Of a stretch of DNA of 64,000 bases, positions 9,191 through 17,692 are shown in pieces; position 1 is the first letter of the stretch; each line of letters starts with the position of its first letter. Made by a program: the position numbers and the translations under genes. Source of the stretch: CBDCZY01 sp965224745 (GTDB taxonomy: Bacteria; Pseudomonadota; Gammaproteobacteria; Methylococcales; Methylomonadaceae); the NCBI GenBank assembly GCA_965224745.1, contig CBDCZY010000004.1, positions 124,001-188,000 on the forward strand, given 5' to 3'. The notes beneath the pieces were generated by a model. That model was not told the DNA's origin and made no database searches. It worked only from the letters and a program-made list of their open reading frames with translations.

Positions 9191-10464
9191 TCCAGACGAG
9201 AAATTAAAGAAATCTTATTCCAATTTAGTTACTATTTAAAGAAAATATTGGAGTATTTTAATGAGCAGAAAAAGAACAAGTTACAGCGCTGAGTTTAAAA
9301 GCAGATTAGTCTTAGAGGTCTTGAAAAATGAAAAGACACTGCAAGAAATAGCGAGTACGAATAACATCACGCCTAAAAACCTGCAAAACTGGAAAAAGAT
9401 CTTCTTAGACAATGCGGAAATAGCGATGGAACCCGCCAAAGCAGTGAAAGAATATAAAGAGGAATTATTAGCAGCTCAAGAACAAAATGAGATGCTGAGT
9501 AAGATCGTAGGCAAGATGACGGTTGAAAAGGAGTGGCTTGAAAAAAAGCTAAAAAGCTTGGGCTTATCTAATAAGAAACAACTGATAGAACCCAAGCTTG
9601 ATACTCTTTCGCTGACTCAGCAGTGTACTTTACTCGGCCTAAATAGAAGTAGCCTTTATTACAAAAATAGAGAAAACCCCAAGAAAAAAGAAATCAAAGC
9701 GCATATCAATCAAGTTTTTGAAGAGATACCCATTTATGGTGCAGCTAAAGTACACCAGCAATTACTTGAAGATGGATTTAAGGTCAGTTTAAATACGGTA
9801 GCAAGTTATCGGCAACAAATGGGGCTGAAAGCTGTTCTGGCGGTTAAACAGGTCAATACGACTGCGCCGATAAAAGAACATAAAAAATATGACTATAAAC
9901 TTCGAGGACTTGATATAACAGAGGCTAATCAAGTCTGGAGTACAGATATTACCTACATCAAAACAAAGGGCGGTATGGTTTATTTAGCCGCTATTATTGA
10001 TTGGCACTCAAAGGCGGTGCTCTCCCACAGAATATCCAACACCATGGATTCCACATTAGTTGTCGATGTATTGGATGAGGCACTTGCACACTATGGCACC
10101 CCTGAAATATTTAATACAGACCAAGGCAGTCAATATACCAGCGAAATTCATACCCAACGGCTAAAAAATAAAGGGATCACTATCTCAATGGATGGAAAAG
10201 GCAGAGCGACTGATAATATTTGTATTGAACGATTCTGGCGCAGTGCAAAATGTGAACGTATTTATCTAAATGAATACGATTCAATCAACGCCTTACAAAA
10301 AGATGTTGATGATTATATTGAGTTTTATAATCACAGACGATTTCATGAAACATTAGATTATAAAAAACCAATGAAGGTGTATAAAGAAAGTATTTTAGAT
10401 AAAAATACGATGGATGTAGCCGCTTAATGATTAGGAATAAGATTTAAGGGAATATCTGTCTTGA
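9191..10464 (+). mobile_element. IS3-family insertion sequence
   Basis: The element of about 1.27 kb has imperfect 31-bp inverted ends (left from tccagac at 9191; right ending gtcttga at 10464), best conserved in the inner part aaatcttattcc. It carries one fused transposase gene. No target duplication was seen. It inserted into or next to a propeller-protein gene whose remains start at 10469. Confidence 0.72.
9261..10427 (+). CDS. IS3-family transposase, OrfA and OrfB fused in one frame
   Basis: A 388-residue protein. Residues 1-90 are OrfA: an HTH (YSAEFKSRLVLEVLKNEKTL... LQNWKK) and a coiled coil with EQNEMLSKIVGKM. Residues 110-380 are OrfB with an rve catalytic core: first Asp in WSTDITYIKT, second in FNTDQGSQYTS, and Glu in ATDNICIERFWRSAKCE. 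In most IS3 elements OrfB is reached by a -1 frameshift on an A-rich slippery site. Here an A7 run at 9541-9547 lies at the expected junction (EWLEKKLKSLGLSNKK), but both halves are already in one frame, so the fusion protein is made directly. All catalytic residues are present. Confidence 0.9.
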   Translation: MSRKRTSYSAEFKSRLVLEVLKNEKTLQEIASTNNITPKNLQNWKKIFLDNAEIAMEPAKAVKEYKEELLAAQEQNEMLSKIVGKMTVEKEWLEKKLKSLGLSNKKQLIEPKLDTLSLTQQCTLLGLNRSSLYYKNRENPKKKEIKAHINQVFEEIPIYGAAKVHQQLLEDGFKVSLNTVASYRQQMGLKAVLAVKQVNTTAPIKEHKKYDYKLRGLDITEANQVWSTDITYIKTKGGMVYLAAIIDWHSKAVLSHRISNTMDSTLVVDVLDEALAHYGTPEIFNTDQGSQYTSEIHTQRLKNKGITISMDGKGRATDNICIERFWRSAKCERIYLNEYDSINALQKDVDDYIEFYNHRRFHETLDYKKPMKVYKESILDKNTMDVAA

Positions 10465-10468
10465 CTCT

Positions 10469-10741
10469 TTGGGTTGCTATACATTAAGGATCAGCTATGG
10501 AATGATGTGTTGTATATACCTAAGTGTTTATGCAGATGAGGGTAAAGATAAATATAGCTTTGAAGTTATTTTGGATCAAGAGGTAAAAAACCCAAGAGGT
10601 TTAGCCGTGGCTCCAGACGGAAGTTTATGGGTGGCAGATGAAAGTAATGTGATACATCTTGATAGCAATGGCAATAGTATTGCAAAATTTGGTGAAGAAG
10701 ATGGAATAGAAGATGAAGGTAGTCAATTTACACCTGTATAG
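10469..10741 (+). pseudogene. NHL-type propeller protein, N-terminal fragment
   Basis: Downstream of the IS3 end a frame reads from near 10469 (possible start ATG at 10502, MMCCIYLSVYADEG, resembling a signal peptide) through one NHL blade, NPRGLAVAPDGSLWVADESN, and then stops at 10741. NHL proteins normally have five or six blades, so about 200 residues are missing. A C-terminal fragment of a beta-rich protein survives at 14957-15162 beyond the nested insertion sequences and may be the other end of the same gene. That link is inference. Confidence 0.5.
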
Positions 10742-10829
10742 TACTCCCCATTGTCCAGACCAATTTCTCTAATAATTAAGATATAAATCTTTCTCTTTAA
10801 TTTTTAAAAAATATTGTTATTATTGCGCC

Positions 10830-11152
10830 GCAGGCATTTTAATATTCCTTTTTGCTTACTGCGGCGGAATGTGGTCAAAGGGTGGATTAGTGTGGGTAAG
10901 CTCGTGGAAAACGGCTCTATCGTTTTCCATCAGCTTATCCACACGTTCCGTAGGAAATCCACGCTTTGTCCACATGGAGTCCGCCTGGCTTACCTTTAAT
11001 CATGCTGCGCTCTTGTTTAAATAGACCTCCTCGGGGGTTTGATAATCTAGCGATTGATGAATCCGTCGCTGGTTGTAAAACTCAAAATAGTCTTTCAGCC
11101 CTTGGTGCGCTTGTTTCACGGTCTGAAAATCATTCAAGTAGACTTTCTCATA
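10830..11152 (-). mobile_element. IS3-family remnant, 3' end with truncated OrfB
   Basis: On the minus strand from 11152 to 11000 the text YEKVYLNDFQTVKQAHQGL... RRIHQSLDYQTPEEVYLN is the C-terminus of an IS3-family OrfB unlike the one at 9261-10427. The non-coding tail (10830-10999) contains gtggataagc-like inverted segments common at the ends of such elements. The upstream part of OrfB was cut off by the IS481-like element starting at 11153; its remainder is not found beyond 14956. Confidence 0.7.
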
Positions 11153-11566
11153 CAGTATTTTCCAATTCAGAAATGAGTCTGAAATGTGCATAAAAGTTAA
11201 GCCATTTTTTTCTGTTCAAAAATCTGGTTAAAAAGTTTCTGTCTTTCTTTTTTTAGGATTATAGCGGCCTGATTATCGGTTATTGCCATGGCAACCTGAT
11301 CGAGTATCGCAAAGCTTATTCCCGGTTTCAAATATTTTTCACTGTCAGGTAGTGATTTGAGTTTGTCATAAGGTGTCATCATGTTTTTATAGGGGTATTG
11401 CTTAGACTGCTTTCCTTTATCGTCGGTGATGATTTCAGGATAAAAGCAGGGCCTGTGATAGTTAACATAGGGGTACAAATACTTAATATTGAATTCATTG
11501 TCTCGCGTCAATTACTTTGTCCGGTTTGGCGACAATTATGATGGCCGGTTGAGTGTTTAAGGTTTT

Positions 11567-12304
11567 TTATGATTTTTTCTGATGTTTCCTCCTGTAACTG
11601 TTGCCGTCGATTTCAAGAATCGTGGCATGATGGATAATGCGGTCAATGGCGGCTACGGTCATTAATGTATCCGGGAATATCTGATCCCAGTGACTGAATG
11701 GCTGGTTTGATGTGATGATCAAGCTGCCACTTTCATAACGATGAGCAATAAACTCAAACAGGACCTGGGTTTCTGAATCCGTTTTTTTAACATAACCAAT
11801 ATCATCGATAATGAGTACACGATATTTATCCAGTCGACTCATCACAGCCATTAAATCCAGCTCTTTTTTGGCCTGCTGCAGTAATTGCACCAGTGCGGTG
11901 GCAGCCAACCATTTTACCCGGATGCCTTGTTCGATAAGATGAAGCCCCAAAGCAGAAGCAATATGCGATTTACCGACACCGGAAGGGCCAATCAATAAAA
12001 CATTATCTGCCTGTAGCGCCCACTGGGTATTATCGCGCAGCCCAATCACTTTCTTTTGAATGGTTTCCGGTAATTCATCAAAGCCTAAGGTGGCAAAACT
12101 TTTGCCCCGGGGTAATTTGGCTTCTTTGGTCCAGTTGCAAACTCGCGTTTCAAAGCGCCGTGCAATTTCATTTTCACACAGTTTAGACAGGTATTGGCTA
12201 TAGCCCCATGCCTGTTTTGTGGCCTGTTCCTGATAAGCTTCATAATATTGCCAAAAAGCCAGCAAGCGAAGTTCTTTTAACATCATTGGCAAACCATCAC
12301 TCAC
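11567..12304 (-). CDS. istB: IS21-family helper ATPase IstB
   Basis: A 245-residue AAA+ ATPase that loads and activates the IstA transposase on target DNA. Walker A is IGPSGVGKSHIA and Walker B is VLIIDDIGYV; SNQPFSHW follows as in other IstB/DnaC-like proteins. The gene overlaps the end of istA by 8 bases, which suggests translational coupling. Confidence 0.93.
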   Translation of the reverse strand: MSDGLPMMLKELRLLAFWQYYEAYQEQATKQAWGYSQYLSKLCENEIARRFETRVCNWTKEAKLPRGKSFATLGFDELPETIQKKVIGLRDNTQWALQADNVLLIGPSGVGKSHIASALGLHLIEQGIRVKWLAATALVQLLQQAKKELDLMAVMSRLDKYRVLIIDDIGYVKKTDSETQVLFEFIAHRYESGSLIITSNQPFSHWDQIFPDTLMTVAAIDRIIHHATILEIDGNSYRRKHQKKS

Positions 12305-13808
12305 AGCACACCTCCTGTCTCATCCACTGACCGGTCAGTAGTTGATCATAGTCAGCAACCTGGTGTTGGCGTAGCGGTATCGGTGGCGGTGTACTGTGTT
12401 GTAAATACCTTGCCTGCAGGGATGTTAAATCGGGCAAGGCACCTTGTTCTGCCTGTCGCATTAGCTCAGTTGCCAGGGCACTTTCGCAATCATAATCATA
12501 GGCAAAGCGTAAAACAGCAACCATCCACTTGCATGCTTCTTGCGGTGTAAACTGTTTCTCTGCCTGCTTCCATAAAGCCCGATATTGCGTGTTAGGCAAA
12601 ATATTATCGCGAAACTGTGAGAAGCGGAAGGCTTGTGGTTTGGCTGCCAGAGAATGAATGATATGCCGGTAATCTATTCGTCGCGCTCGGCCGGTGGGCG
12701 TTGTTGGATAAATCCGAGGCAGATTGATCACCCGAGTTTGGCCAACAAAGCAGACCAAACGATCATGGTAGAGATGCACCCTGACGCTTTCACCGATAAG
12801 GCGTGAAGGGACGGTATACAATGCGCGTTTTACAGCAATGGTACTGCTGGTGGTGACTTTTACCGACAGCTCAGCATAATCAACAAATCGGTGTTTGGGT
12901 AAGGCTAACAGGGTTTTGTGCTCTTCGGCCAACCTGCCTTTGCATCGTCTGTTCAGTTTGTCGACAATGTGTTCAAGAAACTCTCGATAAGCACGGAGTG
13001 TAGAAAAATCATTCGAACCGCGTAACTTTATGGCTTGATCAATGCGACGTTTTAATGAGCCATGCGGTGCTTCAATGGCGCCATTTTCATGACTAATGCC
13101 CAGATTATTGATGGTGGGCCGCATGCCATAATGCTTACATAAATCATGATAGTCTTCCGTCAGTCGCTGTTTTTCTACGTTATTGACGTAAGCCGCACTG
13201 AGGCTGTCTGTACGATGTTCCTTTGGTGAACCGCCTAAGGTGTGTAATGCACTTTGTAAGCCGTCAGCCAGTGCACTGTAGCTTTCTCCGCCCTGAATAA
13301 CATGGACATGACGCCAACCACTAAAAGCCAGGCGAAACTGGTACAGTAAATGTGCGAACGCCTTCCCGTCTATCGTAATGACGGTATTGGGGTGCGTAAA
13401 ATCAGATAGTCCCTGATGACCCGCAGGTACCGACTGACGAAACATGACTTCTTTGTCCGGGCCTTGTGTGGCCTGCCAGTGTTTAACACGTCTTTGCAGT
13501 GTCCGAAGGTATTTCTCTGGATACTTTCCCGGATGCTGCTCATCCAGATGCTCCCACAGGGTAATGCCAGTTAAGGACGATTCATCTTCTAATAACGGAA
13601 CCAGTTCTGAGTCCCATACGGCTTCTAATGGATCTTTGCGCGTTCGCCACTTTCGTTCTTTGTGTTCAGCTCTTTCACCTTTTTCGATCCGGCAACCTGA
13701 TCGAACACTGATGCCGGCTTTTGCTGCGGATGTCTCCTGCGTACAACCTGTCTGACGATTTTTCATATAACTATTTTCCTGTAATTGAGTGATGTGTTTA
13801 CCGGACAA
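12297..13808 (-). CDS. istA: IS21-family transposase IstA
   Basis: A 503-residue transposase with an N-terminal HTH-like region (KAGISVRSGCRIEKG) and an rve core: first Asp in GLSDFTHPNTVITIDG, second in KEHRTDSLSAAY, and Glu in HENGAIEAPHGSLKRR. The C-terminal beta domain follows (VPSRLIGESVRVHLYHDR). An ATG at 13766 is an alternative start. Length is normal for the family. Confidence 0.92.
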   Translation of the reverse strand: MSGKHITQLQENSYMKNRQTGCTQETSAAKAGISVRSGCRIEKGERAEHKERKWRTRKDPLEAVWDSELVPLLEDESSLTGITLWEHLDEQHPGKYPEKYLRTLQRRVKHWQATQGPDKEVMFRQSVPAGHQGLSDFTHPNTVITIDGKAFAHLLYQFRLAFSGWRHVHVIQGGESYSALADGLQSALHTLGGSPKEHRTDSLSAAYVNNVEKQRLTEDYHDLCKHYGMRPTINNLGISHENGAIEAPHGSLKRRIDQAIKLRGSNDFSTLRAYREFLEHIVDKLNRRCKGRLAEEHKTLLALPKHRFVDYAELSVKVTTSSTIAVKRALYTVPSRLIGESVRVHLYHDRLVCFVGQTRVINLPRIYPTTPTGRARRIDYRHIIHSLAAKPQAFRFSQFRDNILPNTQYRALWKQAEKQFTPQEACKWMVAVLRFAYDYDCESALATELMRQAEQGALPDLTSLQARYLQHSTPPPIPLRQHQVADYDQLLTGQWMRQEVCCE

Positions 13809-14956
13809 GTCACTTCCTCCTAAGAGTAAAAAGTACTTATCAGTTTATACACTCAACCGGTCAAGATAATTGTCGTCTGACCGGACAGGTTAATTGTCGC
13901 CTAACAATTCATTCAGCCTCGCAGCCCATCTTTGTGGGATATGGGTATAGCCAAAAACCTTTCTGACCACCGCGGCATTTTTGCCTTCAACCAGTGCATT
14001 ATCATTGGTTTGTCGGGATCGTGATTTGGTCATTTCAATCAATAGCTTATTTAACAGGTTCTCTACGGGCTTGTTGATATATTCTGACCCATTGTCAGAG
14101 TGAAAACCTTTGATGATAAAGGGAAAAGTTTCCAGTATTTGTTCAAGCACGGGGATTAAAAAGTGTTCGCTGATTTTTTCAACGGATAAGATCATTTCAA
14201 ACTGAGTGACTTCATCAACTACATTGATATGATAAACGCCTTTTTGCTTGTCCTGGTCGCCCTGGTGAACGGTATCAACGCGAAGGTATCCTGGCTGACC
14301 GTTGGCTTGTGGTTTTCTTTTGTCGCCAATGGCGATCTGCCTGGGTTTGGTTTTTTCAAAGTCTCTGCGCTGTAACTGATAGGTTTTTGATGCCCTCAGA
14401 TTGTAGAGGTGTGAAACAGAGATTGTCGCCAGCTTTTGATACTGCTTCTCTCCGTACACCTGATAGGAACGCTCAATAAGCTTTTTCACGGCATGACCAC
14501 AAGGTTTCTCATGCCATTCATCAATGTCTGCCAATAATCGAATATCGCGCTGAGAATATTTTCGGTTGAAACCATTGCCTCTTGCTGGGCTGTACCTGAC
14601 GTAACCGGTCTTTCGGTACTGCGCGATGAGACGTGTCATCTGCTGGCGGGAATAACCGGTTAGCTTAATCAGAAACCGACTAATGATGCCCTTGTCTTTT
14701 TTATTGCAGGACAGGTAGTTGAATTTAACGAGTCCCTTTTGGATCAATTGATACCGCTCAGCTTTATTACCCGGTATCGAATAGGCTATCGATTGGTTGC
14801 CCTGTAAAAAGGATTCGAGGTGCTCTATTTGGGTTAAATTATCGATGTTCATAATCATTTTCATAAAGTGGATTATGAACAGAAAAGCTATTTCAGGCTC
14901 ATTTTATACTGGAAATAAGGAGTCGTTTCAGACTCATTTCATATTGGACAAGACTG

Positions 14957-15162
14957 CTGTTTTACAAAACAAAAATGGACGCTTTGTACTAGAAAGTGCC
15001 AGCATAACAGAGAAACATTATGACTCCCCTGCAATTTTTGACGAAACACAAAATTTATTATCAATTCCTTCAGCGTGGGCATTTAATACAACTTATCAAG
15101 CATCATTTAAACATCTGGGAGATTATGTATTTGAGCTTATCTCTGCATCACCGAAAAAATGA
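14957..15162 (+). pseudogene. C-terminal fragment of an unrecognised beta-rich protein
   Basis: Directly after the IS481-like end the frame reads VLQNKNGRFVLESASITEKH, then about 45 more residues, to a TGA at 15160. It has no start of its own, since the frame upstream lies within the IS. The alternating hydrophobic pattern suggests beta strands. It may be the tail of the NHL-type gene broken at 10741; no family could be assigned. Confidence 0.45.
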
Positions 15163-15279
15163 TGTGTTCGTTTGTCGGCAACAAGTCAAATCAACGTTGG
15201 TTATAGCATGCGGTTGATCATGCAACCAATACAGTGCTTGTTTATGCAAAAACTCCATCATGACAGTACCCACCTTTTG

Positions 15280-15543
15280 AAAAGGAATTTCACGCTCAGG
15301 CTCATTCCTGTCGGGCAGTTCTAATTCATTAACAGTAGGTATATTTTCTACCAATCAAAGACCTAAAGGATTCTTTGGGTGTTTCAATGCCAGCCATTCT
15401 TCCTCTGATATAACAACAAATTATTTTTTAGTACCGATGTATTGAGGGCCTTCTTCCTGGACTAGGCGAAGCACCTCAGAAAGCCCTGACTTTACCTCTG
15501 TAATAGTCCATTTTTTGTGATAAGGGGCAGATGAAATAGGCAT
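15280..15543 (-). pseudogene. Phd/YefM-type antitoxin with two in-frame stops
   Basis: From ATG 15543 one frame reads WTITEVKSGLSEVLRLVQEE and GPQYIGTKK, then TAA (15421-15423). It goes on as FVVISEEEWLALKHPKNPLGL, then TGA (15355-15357), then LVENIPTVNELELPDRN and EPEREIPF. Together these match the Phd/YefM antitoxin layout: a DNA-binding N-terminal half, the ISEEEW strand, and an acidic C-terminal toxin-binding tail. Both stops are in the same frame, so these are point mutations rather than a frameshift. No partner toxin remains downstream. Confidence 0.65.
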
Positions 15544-15639
15544 AAGATTTCCTAAATACACGTATGGGACTAGACTAGATTTATACGAAAGTCAACATTT
15601 CCTCTCTCGAAAACAACCACTCTCACACCGCATCGTCAT

Positions 15640-15875
15640 ATCGTTCCCACGCTCCGCGTCACTGCCCATTAAGTTAAGGTTTTTTCCGTTCGCCCTGAGC
15701 TTGTCGAAGGGTGAATGGAAATATGGGAGGCCTTAACTTAAGCCGTATATGCTTCGACAAGCTCAGCTCGAACGGCTTAACTTAATGGGCAGTGACGCTG
15801 CTCCGCGTAGGAATACAGTCCAAGACACTCAGCGTCAACTGTGATTGATTCGTAGCGCAGAGAGTGTAACCAATG
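15640..15875. repeat. REP-like repeat, family R, copy 1 (interrupted)
   Basis: Starts as atcgttcccacgctccgcgt and resumes at about 15799 with ctccgcgtaggaatacag, degenerating by about 15875. It is split by the MITE-like element at 15656-15798. Copies 2 and 3 are at 16575-16697 and 17395-17501. Confidence 0.6.
15656..15798. repeat. MITE-like element, family C, inserted in a REP-like repeat
   Basis: The 143-bp segment is bounded by a perfect inverted repeat of 23 bp beginning gcgtcactgcccattaag (left 15656-15678, right ending 15798). A second inverted pair inside it (cttgtcgaag / cttcgacaag) makes the whole unit a long hairpin. It carries no gene. Confidence 0.75.
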
Positions 15876-15888
15876 ATATTTTCAGCAC

Positions 15889-16191
15889 TCAAGACAAATG
15901 TCTTTCTGGATCCATACGTGAATGTAAAATACGCAGTACTATATATTCCTGATCTGTCTCTCGAAAATAAACCGTATGCTTTTTAATACTGTAGGCATAT
16001 AAACCTTGCTCAACATCATCACGTTTTTTACCTATATTGCCAAGGGTGCTTAAGGTGTTAAATGATTTTTTAATCAAATCAAGATACACTTTTTTCTGTA
16101 CAGCACCCCATTCTTGCAGAGTGTAGGTAGCTATACCCTGCAAATCAGTTTTTGCAGAACTTGATAAGCGTAAGGGTTTAAAATTCGTCAA
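15889..16191 (-). CDS. parE: ParE/RelE-superfamily toxin
   Basis: A 100-residue protein with the ParE layout: LRLSSSAKTDLQGIATYTLQEWG, then the central LIKKSFNTLSTLGNIGKK and the C-terminal strands YSIKKHTVYFRE... YIVLRILHSRMDPERHL, which closely match ParE toxins that poison DNA gyrase. It follows and overlaps the parD-like antitoxin by 14 bases, the usual order for this type II module. Mutation of key residues was not evident. Gene symbol by family resemblance. Confidence 0.88.
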   Translation of the reverse strand: MTNFKPLRLSSSAKTDLQGIATYTLQEWGAVQKKVYLDLIKKSFNTLSTLGNIGKKRDDVEQGLYAYSIKKHTVYFRETDQEYIVLRILHSRMDPERHLS

Positions 16192-16426
16192 AGAAGCGAT
16201 CCAGTTCTTCTACTGAATTAAACACATAAGAATCACCACGACTGATTGCATCATCACCTTCGGCAATTGCTTCACGTAAATGCTTCAACTTGATATCACG
16301 TTCTTCTGCGGTACGTTTGAATAACCTAATGGCTTCGCGCACCACTTCACTAGCATTGTTATATTCACCCGATTCAGCACATTCCCGAACGAAACTTTCT
16401 AATTGGGGTGTTAAACTAAAATTCAT
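16178..16426 (-). CDS. parD: ParD-type antitoxin
   Basis: An 82-residue protein when started at ATG 16426 (MNFSLTPQLESFVRE), preferred over the longer open frame because it matches ParD N-termini and an AAGG lies about 10 bases upstream. Residues 1-45 form the ribbon-helix-helix DNA-binding domain (FVRECAESGEYNNASEVVREAIRL). The acidic C-terminus (DSYVFNSVEELDRFFDEF) would bind the toxin. It probably represses its own operon. Confidence 0.88.
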   Translation of the reverse strand: MNFSLTPQLESFVRECAESGEYNNASEVVREAIRLFKRTAEERDIKLKHLREAIAEGDDAISRGDSYVFNSVEELDRFFDEF

Positions 16427-16574
16427 AGCGTTTGCCTTATTTTCATAGGTTGTTAGCCTAATACTAATCGTGAGACCAACTGGTGTCAAACTTTGCTATC
16501 CGTCTTTGTTATGCAAAAATCTAATAATGAAATAGTCCTGCACACAAACTGAAGTTTCCACACCACACTCCCAC

Positions 16575-16697
16575 ATCGTTCCCACACTCTGCGTGGGAAT
16601 GCAGCTCCAGACGCTCCGCGTCGATTGTGGCGGGTGGCTTCTAACTCGTGACGCAGAGCGTCACTGGATACATTCCCACGGAGACCGTGGGAACGAT
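16575..16697. repeat. REP-like repeat, family R, copy 2
   Basis: Two nested inverted blocks: outer atcgttcccac... gtgggaacgat and inner gacgctccgcgtc... gacgcagagcgtc. The 123-bp unit folds into a long hairpin between the divergent parDE and MazE-like/doc operons. Confidence 0.78.
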
Positions 16698-16746
16698 GGG
16701 GGAGCTTATAAAACTTGACGAAGATATTCAGCAGAGCTACACTAAA

Positions 16747-16766
16747 GTTATTACATTTGTAATAAC
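16747..16766. promoter_or_regulatory. Palindromic operator-like site
   Basis: gttattac-attt-gtaataac is a perfect 8+8 bp inverted repeat 15 bases upstream of the antitoxin start at 16782. It is well placed for autorepression by the AbrB-fold antitoxin; the role is inferred from position. Confidence 0.5.
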
Positions 16767-16781
16767 GGCCAATAGAATCCC

Positions 16782-17006
16782 ATGCTAAAAGTAAAAATAA
16801 CATCAATCGGAAACTCAATGGGCATAGTGCTGCCAAAAGAAGCACTTACCAAATTAAAAGCTCATAAAGGGGACACACTCTATTTAGTTGAAGGACCTGA
16901 AGGACTGATCCTCACGCCTTATCAACAAGATTTTGAGGAACAAATGAAAGCTGCCGAAAAAGTAATGGACAAGTATCGTAATGCTTTGCACGAATTAGCA
17001 AAATGA
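16782..17006 (+). CDS. AbrB/MazE-type antitoxin paired with Doc
   Basis: A 74-residue protein whose N-terminal 48 residues are a SpoVT/AbrB swapped-hairpin domain (VKITSIGNSMGIVLPKEALTKL... DTLYLVEGPEGL). The C-terminal part (EEQMKAAEKVMDKYRNALHELAK) is a toxin-binding helix. It overlaps the doc start by 4 bases (ATGA). AbrB-fold antitoxins with Doc-type toxins are a known alternative to Phd-Doc. Confidence 0.87.
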   Translation: MLKVKITSIGNSMGIVLPKEALTKLKAHKGDTLYLVEGPEGLILTPYQQDFEEQMKAAEKVMDKYRNALHELAK

Positions 17007-17395
17007 AAGAACCCATTTGGGTGTTACAAGATACCGCAATTGCAGTTCATCAAATGTTATTGGCAGAACATGGAGGATTGTCTGGAATACGAGATGAAAC
17101 GCTACTAAACTCAGCATTAGCTCGACCATTACAGCACTTTACCTATAATAGTGATATTTCAATAGCTGAGTTAACCGCTTCATATAGCTATGGGTTAGCT
17201 AAAAACCACCCTTTTATAGACGGAAATAAACGAATAGCATTGACCTTAGCAGCGATATTCCTGGAATTGAATGGATACTCACTTTATGCTCCAGAAGCCG
17301 AAGCCGTCATAATATTTGAAAAATTGGCAGCAGGGAATTTGGGCGAAAATGACCTTGCTCTTTGGTTTAAAGACTCAGCTAATTTAAAAAAATAG
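17003..17395 (+). CDS. doc: Doc/Fic-family death-on-curing toxin
   Basis: A 130-residue Fic-fold protein. The active-site motif HPFIDGNKR is at residues 69-77, and the N-terminal part (LLAEHGGLSGIRDETLLNSAL) is typical of Doc. Doc phosphorylates elongation factor Tu and so halts translation; the intact motif suggests a working toxin. It lies directly behind its antitoxin. A REP-like repeat begins at its stop codon. Confidence 0.9.
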   Translation: MKEPIWVLQDTAIAVHQMLLAEHGGLSGIRDETLLNSALARPLQHFTYNSDISIAELTASYSYGLAKNHPFIDGNKRIALTLAAIFLELNGYSLYAPEAEAVIIFEKLAAGNLGENDLALWFKDSANLKK

Positions 17396-17501
17396 TTGTT
17401 CCCACGCTCTGCGTGGGAATGCAGCTCTGGACGCTCTGCGTCCTACTGTTCGAGACGCAGAGCGTCTGAGGATGCGTTACAACGCGGAGCGTGGGAACGA
17501 T
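17395..17501. repeat. REP-like repeat, family R, copy 3
   Basis: About 107 bp starting at the doc stop codon, with outer arms gttcccacgctc... gagcgtgggaac and inner arms gacgctctgcgtc... gacgcagagcgtc. It may serve as the transcription stop for the toxin operon. Confidence 0.78.
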
Positions 17502-17692
17502 GGGAAATAAGATTCCCAGTAGCGTGCGAAGATCATCTGTAAGGTGACAGCACCAGAAACATATTCCACACTCTTTCCTATCTATTTCGTTCGGAACGAA
17601 CAAAGTACTCTATTTTCAACTGATTGGATAAAATGAATAGTGTGATTCTGTTTTTTTAATCAAGTTGCGAAGCTATGTTCTCAAAATAACCG

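Larger units (their letters stand above)
11499..13906 (-). mobile_element. IS21-family insertion sequence, complete
   Basis: The 2,408-bp element begins TG and ends CA (minus-strand genes istA then istB). It has multiple terminal repeats: both ends contain two blocks of the type gacaatta-n-ccggt within 60 bp. A 6-bp target duplication attcat flanks it (11493-11498 and 13907-13912). If the ambiguous outer bases are excluded from the element, the duplication reads as 8 bp. Both genes are intact, so it may be active. Confidence 0.92.
11197..14864 (-). pseudogene. IS481-like DDE transposase disrupted by IS21 insertion
   Basis: The first 319 residues (14864 down to 13908) are identical to those of the intact transposase at 30354-31607 as far as ...RWAARLNE. 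The remaining 98 residues (FNIKYLYPYV... to KKMA) continue at 11498-11197. The break carries a duplicated attcat. One synonymous difference from the intact copy was noticed beside the break (ATT for ATC in the codon after Asn), so the copies are very young relatives. Confidence 0.9.
11153..14956 (-). mobile_element. IS481-like element, copy 1, interrupted by an IS21 element
   Basis: The ends cagtattttccaattcaga (11153) and ttggacaagactg (to 14956) match the two ends of the intact copy at 30262-31651. The 1.39-kb element is split by the IS21-type element at 11499-13906. Its own insertion truncated an IS3 OrfB. No target duplication is visible. Confidence 0.87.

Noticed and set aside
14797..15162. 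Single 121-residue plus-strand protein
   Set aside because: The first part is the reverse of the IS481-like transposase; only the part after 14956 is native, and is listed as a fragment.
16486..16845. 119-codon minus-strand frame over repeat R copy 2
   Set aside because: It reads through the hairpin repeat and overlaps the antitoxin operon; composition is repeat-driven.
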